Assembly (NCBI GenBank): GCA_905236295.1
Contig: CAJOQF010000065.1
Location: forward strand, 1-7,121
Origin: an uncultured Eubacterium sp.
Lineage (GTDB): Bacteria > Bacillota > Clostridia > Lachnospirales > Lachnospiraceae
DNA length: 7,121 nucleotides
Direction: 5' to 3'
The translations under genes were made by a program, and so were the position numbers. How positions within the stretch are numbered: the first letter of the stretch is position 1; each line of letters starts with the position of its first letter. Positions 6,019 through 7,121 of the stretch are shown piece after piece. The notes beneath the pieces were generated by a model. It searched no databases. It was not told the DNA's origin and saw nothing but the letters and a program-made list of their open reading frames with translations.

Positions 6019-7121
6019 CTACTCTACCGACATAAGATAATAGTAAATCGGCTGTCCGCCGTATTCGCACTCAACCTCAAGGTCCGGGAACTCATCTTCG
6101 AGGCGGGATGCAAATGCATTGGCGTCATCCTCCTTTACTTCCTCTCCGTAGTAAAGAGTGATAAGCGAAGACTCATCATCCACCATCTTTTTGAACATCT
6201 CGATGCAGGTCTCTTCCATGTCCTGTCCGACACTCAAGATGCCCGAGTCGCCGATACCCATGTAGTCGTTTTCCTTGATCTCAAATCCGTCGATGCTCGT
6301 GTCTCTGACTGCGTATGTGATAGAGCCGGTCTTGATCTCGCCGATCTCGTTCTTCATGCGCTCGAGATTGTCCTGAGCATCCTTCTCGGGGATGAAGTTG
6401 ATAAGTGAAACAATACCCTGAGGAACATTCTTTGTAGGAACTACGACAATATCCTTGTCCTCTGTAAGAGCTGCCGCCTGGTTCGCCGCAAGTATGATAT
6501 TTGAGTTGTTCGGAAGAACAAATATCGTCTTTGCATTGACATTTTTGATAGCCTTTAATATATCCTCTGTGGAAGGATTCATCGTCTGTCCTCCCTCGAT
6601 GATATAGTCTACTCCGAGACCCTTAAATATCTCGTTGATGCCCTCTCCAACGGAAACACTGATAAATCCGTAGTCCTTGGCCTCCTCTGCCGGTTCTTCC
6701 TTCTTATTTTTAGCTTCGGCTTCCTCTTTCTGCTGCGCTGCAAGCTTCTCGCTGTCCTTAAACAGTCTCTCCTGATGCTCCTCACGCATATTGTCGATCT
6801 TTATGCGGCTTAAGTGTCCGAAAGTAAGCGCGCGTGTGAGAGCCTCACCCGGATCATTTGTGTGAACATGGATCTTTATCATCTCGTCATCAGCTACCAT
6901 AACAATGGAATCACCGATGGAGTCGAGATAGGCTCTGAAATCATTCTCCTGCTTTTCAGAGATCTTCTCTTTTAATACGATGATAAACTCTGTGCAGTAG
7001 CCGAATTTGATTTCTTCCTCAGTCTCCTTGGAGATCTTTGTGACAACCGGAGCTGATGAAGCCGGTGTGATCTCGTAATCTGTAGCATTGCCGACAAGCG
7101 CATCATAAGCACCCTCGAGCA
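6019..7121 (-). CDS. fakA: Fatty acid kinase catalytic subunit FakA (DAK2/DegV-domain protein, YloV family), 5' end cut by window edge
   Basis: FakA phosphorylates exogenous fatty acids held by a FakB (DegV-type) carrier, feeding acyl-phosphate to phospholipid synthesis in the cytoplasm. The frame is open from the right edge to the TAG at 6021-6019, giving 367 complete codons. Known members have about 550 aa, so most of the N-terminal DhaL-type ATP-binding domain lies outside. What is visible is the end of that domain (LEGAYDALVGNATDYE), the middle domain with GYCTEF (visible residues 40-45) and IKIHVHTNDPG (81-91), a charged Glu/Lys/Ala linker (about 121-149), and the C-terminal domain with EGGQTMNPST (175-184) and the ending GGQPIYYYLMSVE. 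The Cys and the two His match, from memory, the metal-binding residues reported in the S. aureus FakA middle domain. An internal ATG at 6900 is not the start, because homology continues upstream of it. No fakB is in view. fakA next to recG is common in Firmicutes. Confidence 0.92.
   Translation of the reverse strand, partial: LEGAYDALVGNATDYEITPASSAPVVTKISKETEEEIKFGYCTEFIIVLKEKISEKQENDFRAYLDSIGDSIVMVADDEMIKIHVHTNDPGEALTRALTFGHLSRIKIDNMREEHQERLFKDSEKLAAQQKEEAEAKNKKEEPAEEAKDYGFISVSVGEGINEIFKGLGVDYIIEGGQTMNPSTEDILKAIKNVNAKTIFVLPNNSNIILAANQAAALTEDKDIVVVPTKNVPQGIVSLINFIPEKDAQDNLERMKNEIGEIKTGSITYAVRDTSIDGFEIKENDYMGIGDSGILSVGQDMEETCIEMFKKMVDDESSLITLYYGEEVKEDDANAFASRLEDEFPDLEVECEYGGQPIYYYLMSVE

Noticed and set aside
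5869..6408. Plus-strand open frame of 179 codons spanning the recG-fakA junction
   Set aside because: It is antisense to the recG 5' end and the fakA 3' end, both conserved proteins, and shows no family similarity.
6898..6900. ATG at 6900 as the start of a shorter 293-aa DegV-like gene
   Set aside because: The frame stays open to the window edge, and the upstream residues (GYCTEF region, LEGAYDALVG) belong to the FakA family, so this is an internal methionine.
1..7121. Defence system, prophage, integrative element or CRISPR array
   Set aside because: All five genes belong to recognisable chromosomal families, coding is continuous, and no transposase, integrase, terminal repeat, attachment site or repeat-spacer array was seen.

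Overview
The window looks like a chromosomal segment from a Gram-positive anaerobe of the class Clostridia, most likely a Lachnospiraceae member. This rests on protein wording remembered from that family, especially the RqcH N-terminus and the 'TAPNFCMLLRKHIGNGR' stretch, on a moderate-to-low GC content with frequent ATA/AGA codons, and on the fakA-recG neighbourhood typical of Firmicutes. No database search was possible, so the taxonomy is an inference. I see no mobile element, CRISPR array, tRNA or rRNA. The window is almost fully coding; the longest gap is 126 bp.

Layout, left to right. Positions 1-1995 (minus strand) hold a two-component system: a 7-TM LytS-like sensor histidine kinase, followed with zero spacing by its response regulator, which runs off the left edge. 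A 126-bp, very AT-rich divergent promoter region (1996-2121) separates the kinase from rqcH (2122-3867, plus strand), the NFACT-family ribosome quality control protein often annotated as fibronectin-binding protein. rqcH converges on recG with only 2 bp between the stop codons, and its likely intrinsic terminator (3926-3954) lies inside the recG coding sequence. recG (3870-5951, minus) encodes the branch-migrating DNA helicase. Upstream of it, 67 bp away on the same strand, is the 3' two thirds of fakA (6019-7121, minus), encoding the fatty acid kinase subunit formerly called YloV, cut by the right edge.

Three functional units are visible: a signalling pair of unknown stimulus, a translation-rescue gene, and a fakA-recG unit of housekeeping genes. 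Nothing indicates that they form one pathway. I found no clear undescribed system. The points most worth a second look are regulatory: a 12-bp direct repeat, 32 bp apart, overlapping the best -10 box on each strand of the divergent promoter region; a terminator encoded within the opposing recG gene; and a long imperfect hairpin in the recG leader. The kinase/regulator pairing (LytS-type kinase with a winged-helix output instead of LytTR) and the Glu-Arg variant of the RqcH Asp-Arg motif are protein-level points of interest.
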